A stretch of 64,000 nt of DNA from DATDAH01 sp963845425 (GTDB taxonomy: Bacteria; Actinomycetota; Acidimicrobiia; Acidimicrobiales; DATDAH01), in assembly GCA_963845425.1 (NCBI GenBank), contig CAWJSC010000001.1:124001-188000 (forward strand), in the 5' to 3' direction. Below are positions 1 through 7,574 of the stretch, piece after piece. Position 1 is the stretch's first letter; each line of letters opens with the position of its first letter. Both the position numbers and the translations under genes were made by a program. The notes under the pieces were generated by a model. That model saw only the letters and a list, made by a program, of their open reading frames with translations. It ran no database searches and was not told the DNA's origin.

Positions 1-837
1 GCCGGCTTCGTATTGGTCCTGGGTCATGTGGATCACGACTTCGACCGCGGCGGCCACGGCGCCGCCGGCGAGGGTCTTGGAGCGCTGCGCCATGACGCGG
101 AGGGCGTCGGCGGAGCGTTGGGCGGGGGTGCGGGTGATCTGGGCGAGCTCGAGGGGGTCGGGGTCCCGGCCCAACACCTCGCGGGCGATGGCCAGGTCGG
201 CCTGGTATTCGATGCCGACGAGGCGGTCGTGTTCGGCGGCGAAGATGGCGTAGGTGATGGGGTCCAGGAAGCCCTGGAGGTGGCCGAAGCCGTCGATGGT
301 GGTGGCCTTGGTGAAGGTTCGGCCCTCGACCTGTTCTCTGAACCGGTCATCGGCATCGGTCGGCGACAGGTCATCGGCGAAGCGTTGGGCGGCTCGGGCG
401 ACGTCTTCGAACCGGGCGACCGTCGCGTAGTCCACCAGCAGCGGAAACGCTTCGGTCCAGGCCTCGGCGTGGCGTTCGCGGTGCAGGTCGGCGAACAGGT
501 CGAGGTGGTCCAGGCTGATCCGCCCGTCGGCCATCGCGGCTTCCAGGATCGGCTGGTGATCGAGGAACCGGGCCAGGCGGGCGATCCGCAGGGCCTGGCG
601 CTTCTTGAGGCGGCAGGTGTGCTGGAGCCAGGCGGCCACATTCACGTGGCCGTCGACCCGGTGCTCACCCCGGGCCGAGAACGACCGCACCGCCATCAAC
701 AGCGCGGCATCTTCCCGGTTGCGGGACCGAGACATGGCCTCGATGGCCTCACCCACGACCACGGCGGGCTCGTTGCCCCAGGCGACTTTGGCGACCATGG
801 CGCTGGCCTGTTCGAGATCGTCGACTTCAGCGGGCAC
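1..837 (-). CDS. DUF222 / 13E12-repeat HNH endonuclease-family protein (C-terminus beyond window)
   Basis: On the minus strand a frame stays open from a GTG at 837 to the window edge (279 codons, no stop), so the gene is cut at its 3' end. A purine-rich AAGGGAGGG ends 3 nt before the GTG. The protein is helical and rich in Arg, Ala and Leu, with segments such as HRVDGHVNVAAWL and CRLKKRQALRIARLARFL near residues 55-95. These are typical of the DUF222 domain that precedes a C-terminal HNH nuclease in actinobacterial 13E12-repeat proteins. The HNH part would lie outside the window, so nuclease function is inferred from the family. These genes are often multicopy and several mycobacterial members are damage-inducible. 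The promoter here fits that, with a LexA-like box near the predicted transcription start. The gene looks unrelated to the catabolic genes that follow. Confidence 0.85.
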   Translation of the reverse strand, partial: MPAEVDDLEQASAMVAKVAWGNEPAVVVGEAIEAMSRSRNREDAALLMAVRSFSARGEHRVDGHVNVAAWLQHTCRLKKRQALRIARLARFLDHQPILEAAMADGRISLDHLDLFADLHRERHAEAWTEAFPLLVDYATVARFEDVARAAQRFADDLSPTDADDRFREQVEGRTFTKATTIDGFGHLQGFLDPITYAIFAAEHDRLVGIEYQADLAIAREVLGRDPDPLELAQITRTPAQRSADALRVMAQRSKTLAGGAVAAAVEVVIHMTQDQYEAG

Positions 838-918
838 GGTCCCTCCCTTCACAGGCAGGACTCGTCGGGTTCTCCGGTAGCCGTCCCTCGGTCCCTAGGA
901 GCAGGACCCCAGTCGACT

Positions 919-934
919 ACGAACTGGTGTACGA
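919..934 (-). promoter_or_regulatory. LexA-like SOS box
   Basis: ACGAACTGGTGTACGA on the plus strand matches the actinobacterial SOS box TCGAAC-N4-GTTCGA at 10 of 12 fixed positions. It lies directly downstream of the predicted -10 of the DUF222 gene, where bound LexA would block transcription. Two mismatches mean binding would be weaker than at a perfect box. Confidence 0.5.
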
Positions 935-935
935 A

Positions 936-964
936 ACTCTACTGTGTTCTCCATGCAGAGGCAA
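936..964 (-). promoter_or_regulatory. Promoter of the DUF222 gene
   Basis: On the minus strand TTGCCT (964-959) is followed by exactly 17 nt and then TAGAGT (941-936). Each hexamer agrees with the sigma-70-type consensus at 4 of 6 positions. Transcription would begin near 929, inside the LexA-like box, leaving a leader of about 90 nt before the GTG at 837. The rest of 838-1024 shows no gene. Confidence 0.45.
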
Positions 965-1024
965 CCGCTCCGACGGATTTCTCGGGGTCAACCGGGCCGG
1001 ATCGCGAGGGCCGGTGGCAACGGG

Positions 1025-1960
1025 TCAGTCGACCTCGACCACGACCTTGATCGATCCCGACGAGCGGTCGGCCGCGACGCGGAAGGCCTCGGCGGCGTCC
1101 TCCAGTGGGAAGCGGTGGGTGATGAGGGCCTCGGCCAGTTCGGGGCGGGCGGCGAGCATGTCGGCGGCCTGGGCCATGTCGCGGCCGCCGTCGTGGCGGC
1201 AGTAGCCCATGGAGGTGATGAGGGTCGCCTCCTTGTTCAGCATGGGGAGGAAGGGCACCTCGACCGGGGCGTAGTGCACGCCGAGGACCGAGATGGTCCC
1301 GCCGGGGGCGAGCTGTTCGATGCTCTGGTCGACGGCCTCGGCCGAGCCGCCGGCCTCGATGACCAGGTCGTAGAGCCCGTCGGGCTCGGTGGCGCCGAGC
1401 TGCTCGCCGATGGCCCGCTGGTGGGGGTGGCGGGCGGCGAGGGCGACCTCGGGGGCACCCATGGCCTGGGCGGCGGCGACGGCGAGCAGGCCGACCGAGC
1501 CGGCGCCGACCACGAGCACCCGGGTGTCGGGGCCCACGCCGCCGACCCGCACGCCGTGCCAGGACACCGAGGCGGGTTCGACCAGCGCCCCACTGGACAC
1601 GTCCAAGCCGGCGGGGAGGTCGACCAGCCGGGCCGACGGGGCCCGGAACTGCTCGGCCATGCCGCCGTCGGCCATCATGCCGAGGGCCCGCTGGGTGGAC
1701 TGGGGGCAGAGGTTGATCCGGCCGTCGAGGCAGTGCTCGCAGGTGCCGCAGCCGTAGAGGCCCTCGACCGCCACCGCCGTGCCGTCGGCCCGGACCCCGG
1801 CCAGCTCGTGGCCGAGGACGTGCTCGGTGCCGACCCGGAGGTAGAGGAGGTCGGACGAGCAGATGCCGACCGAGCGCATGCTGAGCAGTTCCCCCTCGCC
1901 CGGGGCGTCGTCCACGTCGACGAGGACGGGCGCACCGCCCTGGCCTCGAATCGCCTTCAT
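1025..1960 (-). CDS. Zinc-dependent alcohol dehydrogenase (MDR family)
   Basis: This is a 311-residue medium-chain zinc alcohol dehydrogenase, predicted to oxidise an alcohol or reduce an aldehyde or ketone with NAD(P). The catalytic-zinc ligands are visible as Cys34 in GICSSD and His51-Glu52 in GHE. The four structural-zinc cysteines lie at about 71, 74, 77 and 85 (CGTCEHC...C). The Rossmann glycine motif is VVGAGSVGLLA at about 140-150. It is some 30 residues shorter than typical family members because the GroES-like N-terminal part is compact. The ATG at 1960 overlaps the TGA of the upstream TetR gene in an ATGA junction, so the two are translationally coupled and the repressor probably controls this enzyme. 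The substrate is not evident from the sequence. Confidence 0.85.
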   Translation of the reverse strand: MKAIRGQGGAPVLVDVDDAPGEGELLSMRSVGICSSDLLYLRVGTEHVLGHELAGVRADGTAVAVEGLYGCGTCEHCLDGRINLCPQSTQRALGMMADGGMAEQFRAPSARLVDLPAGLDVSSGALVEPASVSWHGVRVGGVGPDTRVLVVGAGSVGLLAVAAAQAMGAPEVALAARHPHQRAIGEQLGATEPDGLYDLVIEAGGSAEAVDQSIEQLAPGGTISVLGVHYAPVEVPFLPMLNKEATLITSMGYCRHDGGRDMAQAADMLAARPELAEALITHRFPLEDAAEAFRVAADRSSGSIKVVVEVD

Positions 1961-2607
1961 GCCGAGGTCACCGCGGCGAGGCAGAAGCGGGTCATGCCCT
2001 CGAGGTCGGACTTGGCCGGCGGGCGGCCCTGCCAGAGGAGGTCGGACAGCTTGCCCATGGCGGCGTGGGCCGCGAGCGAGGCGTCGAGCTCGGGGTCCGG
2101 GCTGCCCAGCTCGACGAACGGCCCGTGGAGGAGCGTGGCCAGGGTGGCGCTGGCGCCATGGCGGCCGGCGCCCGTTCCGTCGACGGCGCCGCCGTTCCAC
2201 AGCACGGCCAGGGTCGTGGCCGCGATCTCCTCGTCGGCCTGGGAGAGGATGCCCTCGACCCAGCGCCGGACCTTCCCCTCCGCAGTCGCCTCCTTGGCCA
2301 TCTGGTGGGCCAGGTAGTCGTGGAGGCGCTCGGCCCCGTCGTCGAGGATGGCGGTGACCAGCGCGTCCTTGGACGGGAAGTGCCGGTAGAAGGCGTCATT
2401 GGACAGGCCGGCCGCCTCGACGATGTCGGCCACCCGAGGACGCGAGGTGGTCCCGCACTGGGCCATCATGGCGAGGCCGGCGTCGAGCAGGCGGCGGACC
2501 TCGTCCGCGTAGCCGGCCTCCCGCTCGGCCAGGATCCGCTGCGCCTTCGGAATTGCGTTCTGAGTTTCCAGAACGCTATTCTGACAGACGACGACAGGGG
2601 GACGCAA
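1957..2607 (-). CDS. TetR-family transcriptional regulator
   Basis: A one-domain TetR repressor with a helix-turn-helix around VADIVEAAGLSNDAFYRHFPS at about residues 58-78 (maximal-frame numbering) and a helical ligand-binding C-terminus. It is co-transcribed with the alcohol dehydrogenase and divergent from the acyl-CoA dehydrogenase at 2607. The start is uncertain. The only ATG, GTG or TTG upstream of the first DNA-binding helix is TTG at 2607, which overlaps the neighbour's own start region and has no ribosome-binding site. A CTG at 2571 would coincide with a predicted minus-strand transcription start (TTGCGT-N18-CAGAAT). The coordinates give the maximal frame. A perfect inverted repeat at 2555-2576 lies within its 5' end and is the likely autoregulatory operator. 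Confidence 0.8.
   Translation of the reverse strand: MRPPVVVCQNSVLETQNAIPKAQRILAEREAGYADEVRRLLDAGLAMMAQCGTTSRPRVADIVEAAGLSNDAFYRHFPSKDALVTAILDDGAERLHDYLAHQMAKEATAEGKVRRWVEGILSQADEEIAATTLAVLWNGGAVDGTGAGRHGASATLATLLHGPFVELGSPDPELDASLAAHAAMGKLSDLLWQGRPPAKSDLEGMTRFCLAAVTSA
2553..2582 (+). promoter_or_regulatory. Promoter with embedded operator for the acyl-CoA dehydrogenase operon
   Basis: TTGCGT (2553-2558), an 18-nt spacer and TATTCT (2577-2582) form a plausible plus-strand promoter for the gene at 2607. The spacer is almost filled by a perfect inverted repeat, GCGTTCTG-N6-CAGAACGC (2555-2576), the expected place for a TetR dimer to block polymerase. The adjacent divergent TetR is the obvious candidate ligand. 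Confidence 0.5.
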
Positions 2608-3908
2608 TGGCGTGGGACTTCGAGACCGATCCTGAGTTCCAGGAGAAGCTGGACTGGGCGGACAAGTTCGTCCGCGAGGAGGTGGAGCCCCTCGACCAGG
2701 TCTGGGACGGTCTCGCCTTCACGCCGCTGGACGACAACCGGCGCCGGGCCGTCGACCCGCTCAAGCAGGCGGTCAGGGACCAGGGGCTGTGGGCCACCCA
2801 CCTCGGGCCCGACCTCGGGGGCGCCGGCTACGGCCAGGTCAAGCTGTCACTGCTGAACGAGATCCTGGGCCGCTCGTCCTGGGCGCCGATCATCTTCGGG
2901 TGCCAGGCCCCCGACACGGGCAACGCCGAGATCATCGCCCACTACGGCACCGACCAGCAGAAGCAGGACTACCTCACCCCGCTGCTGTCCGGTGAGGTGT
3001 TCTCCAGCTACTCGATGACTGAGCCCCACGCCGGGGCCGACCCGACGATGTTCACCACCCGGGCCGAGAAGGACGGTGACGAGTGGGTCATCAACGGGGC
3101 CAAGTTCTTCTCGTCGAACGCCAACACCGCCTCGTTCCTCATCGTCATGGTGGTGACCAACCCCGACGTCAGCCCGTACAAGGGCATGTCGATGTTCCTG
3201 GTCCCGACCGACACCCCCGGGGTCAACATCGTCCGCAACGTCGGGCTCGGCAGCGAGCCGCTGGGTCACGGCTCCCACGCCCTCATCCACTACGAGAACG
3301 TCCGGGTGCCCGACGACGCCCTCCTCGGCGGTGAGGGCCAGGCCTTCGCCATCGCCCAGACCCGGCTCGGCGGCGGCCGCATCCACCACGCGATGCGCAC
3401 CATCGGCCTCTCCCAGAAGGCGCTCGACATGCTGTGCGAGCGGGCCCTCAGCCGGGAGACCCAGGGCTCGCTGCTGGCCGACAAGCAGTTCGTGCAGGGC
3501 TACATCGCCGACTCCTACGCGCAGCTCCTGCAGTTCCGGCTGCTCACGCTCTACACGGCGTGGGAGATCGACAAGTACAACGACTACCGGCGGGTCCGCA
3601 AGGACATCGCCACGGTCAAGGTCGTCATGCCCACCGTCCTGCACGACATCGCCTGGCGGGCCATGCAGGTCCACGGCGCCCTGGGGGTCAGCAACGAGAT
3701 GCCGTTCACCGGGATGATGCTGGGCGCCAACGTCATGGGTCTGGCCGACGGCCCGACCGAGGTGCACAAGGTCACCATCGCCCGCCAGGAGCTCCGCAAC
3801 CACCGAGCCAGCGACGACCTCTGGCCCACCGAGCACAAGCCCAAGAAGGTGGCCGCCGCCCGCGAGAAGCTGGCCGAGTTCCTCGAGCACGAGGTCGGCA
3901 ACCTGTGA
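2607..3908 (+). CDS. ACAD10/11-like acyl-CoA dehydrogenase
   Basis: A 433-residue FAD-dependent acyl-CoA dehydrogenase. ATG 2607 is chosen because GACAGGGGGACGCA precedes it. The flavin/substrate region includes YSMTEPHAGADPTMF at about 140-155, and the C-terminal loop reads ADGPTEVHKVTIARQ. In typical acyl-CoA dehydrogenases this loop carries the catalytic Glu as YEGT, whereas here it is ADGPTE, with Asp at that place, as in the ACAD10/ACAD11 group. Mammalian ACAD10/11 are fusions of such a domain to an aminoglycoside-phosphotransferase-like kinase. The next gene here encodes exactly that kinase fold, so the pair looks like a split ACAD11. By analogy it would process 4-hydroxyacyl-CoAs through a phosphorylated intermediate, although ordinary dehydrogenase action is possible. 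Confidence 0.87.
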   Translation: MAWDFETDPEFQEKLDWADKFVREEVEPLDQVWDGLAFTPLDDNRRRAVDPLKQAVRDQGLWATHLGPDLGGAGYGQVKLSLLNEILGRSSWAPIIFGCQAPDTGNAEIIAHYGTDQQKQDYLTPLLSGEVFSSYSMTEPHAGADPTMFTTRAEKDGDEWVINGAKFFSSNANTASFLIVMVVTNPDVSPYKGMSMFLVPTDTPGVNIVRNVGLGSEPLGHGSHALIHYENVRVPDDALLGGEGQAFAIAQTRLGGGRIHHAMRTIGLSQKALDMLCERALSRETQGSLLADKQFVQGYIADSYAQLLQFRLLTLYTAWEIDKYNDYRRVRKDIATVKVVMPTVLHDIAWRAMQVHGALGVSNEMPFTGMMLGANVMGLADGPTEVHKVTIARQELRNHRASDDLWPTEHKPKKVAAAREKLAEFLEHEVGNL

Positions 3909-3924
3909 GTGCAGCAACTCGTAT

Positions 3925-3966
3925 TGGCGCCTCATTGCGGCGTCCCGGCACCTCAATCGGGCGCCA
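3925..3966. repeat. Intergenic inverted repeat (TGGCGCC / GGCGCCA)
   Basis: A 7-bp perfect stem, TGGCGCC (3925-3931) with GGCGCCA (3960-3966), encloses 28 nt between the dehydrogenase and kinase genes. Its edges, ATTGGCGCC and AATCGGGCGCCAGAA, resemble those of the hairpins at 20951 and 48502. It may belong to a dispersed family rather than being a terminator, since the downstream gene is probably in the same operon. Confidence 0.35.
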
Positions 3967-3984
3967 GAAGGGGAGGGGGGCACG

Positions 3985-5028
3985 GTGATCGACCTCGACC
4001 GCCTCGGAGCCTGGCTGGACGAGCAGGGGCTCGGCGAGGCGGGCGCGCCGATCGACTGCGGCTTCGTCTCCGGCGGCTCCCAGAACGAGATCTACGAGAT
4101 CCGCCGGGGCGACCTGCACGGGGCCCTGCGGATCCCGCCGCCGTCCGCGCCCGAGACCCGGGACGAGGGCATCTGGCGGGAGTGGCGGATCACCGAGGCG
4201 CTGGAGGGCACCGATGTCCCGCACACGCCGGCCATCGCCGCCTGCCGGGAGCCGGAGGTGCTCGGCCGGGCGTTCTACGTGATGGGCTTCGTCGACGGCT
4301 GGTCGCCGATGGGGCTCGAGACCCAGCCCGACGGGAGCAGGCCGTGGCCCGCGCCCTTTGCCGACGATCTGGAGGCGCGGGCCGGGCTCGCGTACCAGCT
4401 GGTGGAGGGCATCGCCCTGCTCGGCAACGTGGACTGGCGGGCGAAGGGCCTGGCGGACCTCGGCCGGCCGGCCGGCTTCCACGAGCGCCAGGTCGACCGC
4501 TGGACCGCCTTCCTGGAGCGGATCAAGGGGCGCGCGCTGCCCGGTTTCGACGAGGCGGCGGCCTGGCTGCGGGCCCACAAGCCGATCGACTACATCCCCG
4601 GCCTGATGCACGGCGACTACCAGTTCGCCAACGTCATGTACGAGCACGGCGCGCCGGCCCGGCTGGCCGCCATCGTGGACTGGGAGATGGGGACCGTCGG
4701 TGACCCCAAGCTGGACCTCGGGTGGACGGTGAACAGCTGGCCCGAGGACCCGATGGACCCGTCGGCCTCAGGCTCGAGCTACGTCGACATGTACGGGATG
4801 CCGACCCGGGATCAGGTCCTGGCGCACTACGCCGAAGTGTCGGGTCGCCAGGTCGACGACATCGACTACTACTGCGTCCTGGCCAAGTGGAAGCTGGCCG
4901 TCGTGCTGGAGCAGGGGTTCCAACGCCGGGGCGACGACGAGAAGCTGCAGGCCTTCGGGCCCGTCGTGCTCGACCTGATGCAGGGTGCGGCCGACCTGGC
5001 CGAGTCCACCGACTACGCCGTCACCTGA
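3985..5028 (+). CDS. Aminoglycoside-phosphotransferase-fold kinase (split ACAD11 kinase partner)
   Basis: A 347-residue APH/choline-kinase-fold phosphotransferase. The N-lobe has a glycine loop (VSGGSQNEIYEI, about 31-42). The catalytic loop MHGDYQFANVMY (about 207-218) supplies the catalytic Asp and Mg-binding Asn, and IVDWEMGTVGDP (about 231-242) is the DFG equivalent. GTG 3985 follows AAGGGGAGGGGGGCAC. Despite the fold there is no reason to call it a resistance gene. Its place directly after an ACAD10/11-like dehydrogenase matches bacterial levulinate and 4-hydroxyacid catabolic operons, where such a kinase phosphorylates the 4-hydroxyl of an acyl-CoA. It ends 1 nt before the next gene, so all three are probably one operon. 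Confidence 0.82.
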   Translation: MIDLDRLGAWLDEQGLGEAGAPIDCGFVSGGSQNEIYEIRRGDLHGALRIPPPSAPETRDEGIWREWRITEALEGTDVPHTPAIAACREPEVLGRAFYVMGFVDGWSPMGLETQPDGSRPWPAPFADDLEARAGLAYQLVEGIALLGNVDWRAKGLADLGRPAGFHERQVDRWTAFLERIKGRALPGFDEAAAWLRAHKPIDYIPGLMHGDYQFANVMYEHGAPARLAAIVDWEMGTVGDPKLDLGWTVNSWPEDPMDPSASGSSYVDMYGMPTRDQVLAHYAEVSGRQVDDIDYYCVLAKWKLAVVLEQGFQRRGDDEKLQAFGPVVLDLMQGAADLAESTDYAVT

Positions 5029-5029
5029 C

Positions 5030-6004
5030 GTGCGCGCCGCGGTCTGCCGGACCTACGGCCCGCCCGACGGCGTCGAGGTCGGAGAGCTCCCGGCGCCCGA
5101 GATCGGCCCTGGCCAGGCCCGGGTCCGCGTGCGGGCCGCCGCGGTGAACTTCCCCGACGTCCTGGTGATCGCCGACGAGTACCAGATGAGCGCCCCCCTG
5201 CCCTTCGTTCCGGGCAGCGAGTTCGCGGGGGAGGTCATCGAGGTGGCCGAGGACGTCGACACCGTGGCCGTCGGGTACCGGGTCTTCGGCAGCGCGTTCA
5301 TCGGGGCCTTCGCCGACGAGATCGTCGTCGGGGCCGCCAACCTCACGCTCACCCCGGACGGGGTCGAAGACCGCTCGGCGGCGGCCTTCGGGGTCGCCCA
5401 CCGCACGGCGTACCACGTGCTGCGCTCGGTGGCCCGGGTGCAACCGGGGGAGGAGCTGGTCGTGCTCGGCGCGGGTGGCGGCGTGGGGTTGGCGGCCGTG
5501 CAACTCGGCGCCCACCTCGGGGCGCGGGTGACCGCCGTGGCCTCCAGCCCCGAGAAGCTCGAGGCGGCATCGGCCCACGGGGCCGCGGAACTGATCGACC
5601 ACAGGGCTGGCGACCTCCGTCAGGCGCTCCGGGAGCGGCACCCCGACGGGACCGACGTCGTCGTCGACCCGGTGGGCGGGGGCCTGGCTGAGCCCGCCCT
5701 GCGCTCCCTGCGCTGGGCCGGTCGCTTCGTGACCGTGGGCTTCGCCTCCGGGGAGATCCCCCGCATCCCCCTGAACCTCGTCCTGCTCAAGGGCATCCAG
5801 GTGCTCGGGTTCCAGTTCCTCACCTTCGCCACGAACGCCCCGGACGAGATGCGGCGCAACGACGCCGAGCTCCTGGACCTCCTGGCGTCGGGTGAGGCCG
5901 TGCCGCACATCGGCGCGACGTTCGCGTTCGACGACGTGGCCGCGGCCCTCCGCCACGTCGCCGACGGCAAGGCCATCGGCAAGGTGGCACTCACCGTCGA
6001 CTGA
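5030..6004 (+). CDS. NADPH:quinone oxidoreductase-like MDR enzyme
   Basis: A 324-residue zinc-free medium-chain reductase of the quinone oxidoreductase/enoyl reductase type. The GroES-like N-terminal half contains AAAVNFPDVLVI and GSEFAGEV, without the Cys/His zinc ligands of alcohol dehydrogenases. The nucleotide-binding motif is VLGAGGGVGLAAVQLG at about 147-162, and AFDDVAAALRHV...GKVALTVD is a family-typical C-terminus. The GTG at 5030 begins one base after the kinase stop codon, so the genes are coupled. Members reduce quinones or the C=C bond of enones and enoyl compounds with NADPH. In this operon a role on an unsaturated acyl or ketone intermediate is likely but unproven. Confidence 0.82.
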   Translation: MRAAVCRTYGPPDGVEVGELPAPEIGPGQARVRVRAAAVNFPDVLVIADEYQMSAPLPFVPGSEFAGEVIEVAEDVDTVAVGYRVFGSAFIGAFADEIVVGAANLTLTPDGVEDRSAAAFGVAHRTAYHVLRSVARVQPGEELVVLGAGGGVGLAAVQLGAHLGARVTAVASSPEKLEAASAHGAAELIDHRAGDLRQALRERHPDGTDVVVDPVGGGLAEPALRSLRWAGRFVTVGFASGEIPRIPLNLVLLKGIQVLGFQFLTFATNAPDEMRRNDAELLDLLASGEAVPHIGATFAFDDVAAALRHVADGKAIGKVALTVD

Positions 6005-6016
6005 GCCCGCCGGTGG

Positions 6017-6757
6017 TCAGGGGGCCGAATACCCGCCGTCGACCACCATCGCCGAACCGGTGGTCCAACGGGATGCCTCGCTCGCGAGGTAGGCGTAGGC
6101 CCCGACCAGGTCGTCGGCGGAGCCGAGGCCGAGCGGATGCCGTCCGGCGATCGCCTCGATCGCCGGCTCGGGCAGGTCGGCGTGGATGGCCGAGCGGAAG
6201 CTCCCCGGGCACACGCAGTTGACCCGGATCCCGTCCCGGGCGTACTCCACGGCCGCGACCTTGGCCAACTGGATCACCGCCGCCTTCGTCGCGCAGTAGG
6301 GCGCCGCATGGGACCACGCGGTGAGCCCGGAGACCGACGCGGTGAGCACGACGGAGCCCGACTGCTGCGGGCGCATCACGGCCACCGCGGCCCGGATGCC
6401 GTTCACCGCGCCGAGGACGTTGACGTGGAAGGCCCGCTCCCAGTCCTCGGTGGCCAGGTTGTGGATGCGGCCGTTGGGGGACAGGACGCCGGCGTTGCCG
6501 ATCAGCACGTCGAGCCGCCCGTAGCGCTCCACGGCCCGGGCGACGACGGCCTCGACCTGCTGGAAGTCGCCGACGTCGGCCAGCACCGTCTCGACGGGGC
6601 CGTCGGTGGGGGGCAGGCCGGCGACGGTCGCGTCGAGGGACGCCTGGTTCACGTCGCTCAGCACCAGGTCGGTGTCGGGCTCGCCGGCGAAGTGGGCCGA
6701 CAGCGCGCCGCCGAGCGCGCCGCCCGCTCCGGTGATGACCACGACCCGGCGCGTCAT
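6017..6757 (-). CDS. SDR family oxidoreductase
   Basis: A 246-residue classical short-chain dehydrogenase/reductase. It has the cofactor motif TGAGGALGGA (about 10-19), NAGVLS in the active-site region, catalytic Ser in VVLTASVSG and Tyr-x3-Lys in PYCATKAA, followed by VNCVCPGSF. It should interconvert a secondary alcohol and ketone, possibly a 3-hydroxyacyl-CoA, with NAD(P). The ATG at 6757 overlaps the stop codon of the upstream SDR by 4 nt, so both come from the divergent promoter at 7534-7574, which carries the shared TetR-type operator. It converges with the gene ending at 6004, with only 12 nt between them. Confidence 0.88.
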   Translation of the reverse strand: MTRRVVVITGAGGALGGALSAHFAGEPDTDLVLSDVNQASLDATVAGLPPTDGPVETVLADVGDFQQVEAVVARAVERYGRLDVLIGNAGVLSPNGRIHNLATEDWERAFHVNVLGAVNGIRAAVAVMRPQQSGSVVLTASVSGLTAWSHAAPYCATKAAVIQLAKVAAVEYARDGIRVNCVCPGSFRSAIHADLPEPAIEAIAGRHPLGLGSADDLVGAYAYLASEASRWTTGSAMVVDGGYSAP

Positions 6758-7533
6758 ACGAGCAGGTACCCCCCGTCGACGTTCAGGACCGTGCCGGTGA
6801 CGAAGGCCGAGGCGTCCGAGGCCAGGAACTGGTAGGCCCCGGCCAGATCCGTGGCGTCGCCCCACCGTCCCTGGGCCGTGTGCCCGAGGATGGCGGCCTC
6901 CCGCTTCGGGTTGTTCTTCCAGCCCTCGGCCAGCGGGGAGTCGAACCAGCCGGGGGCCACGACGTTCACCGTGATGCCGGCCGGAGCCAGCTCGAGGGCC
7001 AGCCCCTTGGCCAGACCGACCAGCCCGGCCTTCGAGGCGCTGTAGGCGGTCAGGCCCTTGCCCGGCCGCTCGCCGAGGACCGAGCCGGTGAACACGATCC
7101 GGCCGCCCTCGCCCATCACCCGGGCGGCCGCGCGGGCGCCGAGGAAGGCCGCGGTCAGGTTCACCTCGAGCACCCGTCGCCAGATCGCCGGGTCGGTCTC
7201 CCGCGGACCGGCCACGATCGGCGAGATCCCGGCGTTACCGATCCAGACGTCGACGCCCCCCCATTCGGCCACCGTGGCATCCGCCACCGCCTCGTTGGCC
7301 GCCTCGTCGGTCACGTCGCCGGGGCACACCAGGGACGGTCCGGGGAGCTCGGCCGCGACGGTCTTCAGCTCGGTCTCGGTGCGGGCGACGAGGGTCACGA
7401 GCGCTCCGGCCTGGGAGAAGGCGTGGGCCAGCAGGCGGCCGAGGCCGCGGCCCGCGCCGGTGAGGACCACCCGCTTTCCGCGGACATCGCCCCCCCGGGG
7501 CAGGGAGGGGGGGATCTCGATCTGTTGGCTCAT
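6754..7533 (-). CDS. SDR family oxidoreductase
   Basis: A 259-residue short-chain dehydrogenase with TGAGRGLGRLLA (about 22-33), IGNAGISP, catalytic Ser in VFTGSVLG and Tyr-x3-Lys in AYSASKAG. The C-terminus ATDLAGAYQFLASD...VTGTVLNVDGGY is typical of the family. ATG 7533 is the first gene of a two-SDR operon and lies 15 nt from the operator at 7548-7568. On the other side of that operator is the fused E1 gene, so both transcripts are probably controlled together. The substrate is unknown. Two consecutive SDRs suggest successive or alternative oxidation of hydroxyl groups in one pathway. Confidence 0.88.
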   Translation of the reverse strand: MSQQIEIPPSLPRGGDVRGKRVVLTGAGRGLGRLLAHAFSQAGALVTLVARTETELKTVAAELPGPSLVCPGDVTDEAANEAVADATVAEWGGVDVWIGNAGISPIVAGPRETDPAIWRRVLEVNLTAAFLGARAAARVMGEGGRIVFTGSVLGERPGKGLTAYSASKAGLVGLAKGLALELAPAGITVNVVAPGWFDSPLAEGWKNNPKREAAILGHTAQGRWGDATDLAGAYQFLASDASAFVTGTVLNVDGGYLLV

Positions 7534-7547
7534 GCTTCTCGCGATCT

Positions 7548-7568
7548 TGTACCGACCGGTACGGTACA
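7548..7568. promoter_or_regulatory. TetR-type operator, site 1 of 5
   Basis: The core TGTACCGACCGGTAC begins at 7548, and a further GGTACA to 7568 gives outer arms TGTACCG and CGGTACA around ACCGGTA. It fills most of the 41-bp gap between the SDR operon and the E1 gene. The same core recurs at 10706, 13424, 15318 and 19536, each time between divergent genes. Confidence 0.7.
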
Positions 7569-7574
7569 TCGCCG

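Noticed and set aside
13..1050. A 345-residue plus-strand frame across the first kilobase
   Set aside because: It is glycine/valine/aspartate-rich and matches no family. The opposite strand encodes a coherent DUF222 protein with a ribosome-binding site, so this frame is its shadow.
3985..5028. Aminoglycoside resistance gene
   Set aside because: The fold is shared by many small-molecule kinases. The operon context with an ACAD10/11-like dehydrogenase and the absence of resistance-specific residues argue for a catabolic kinase.
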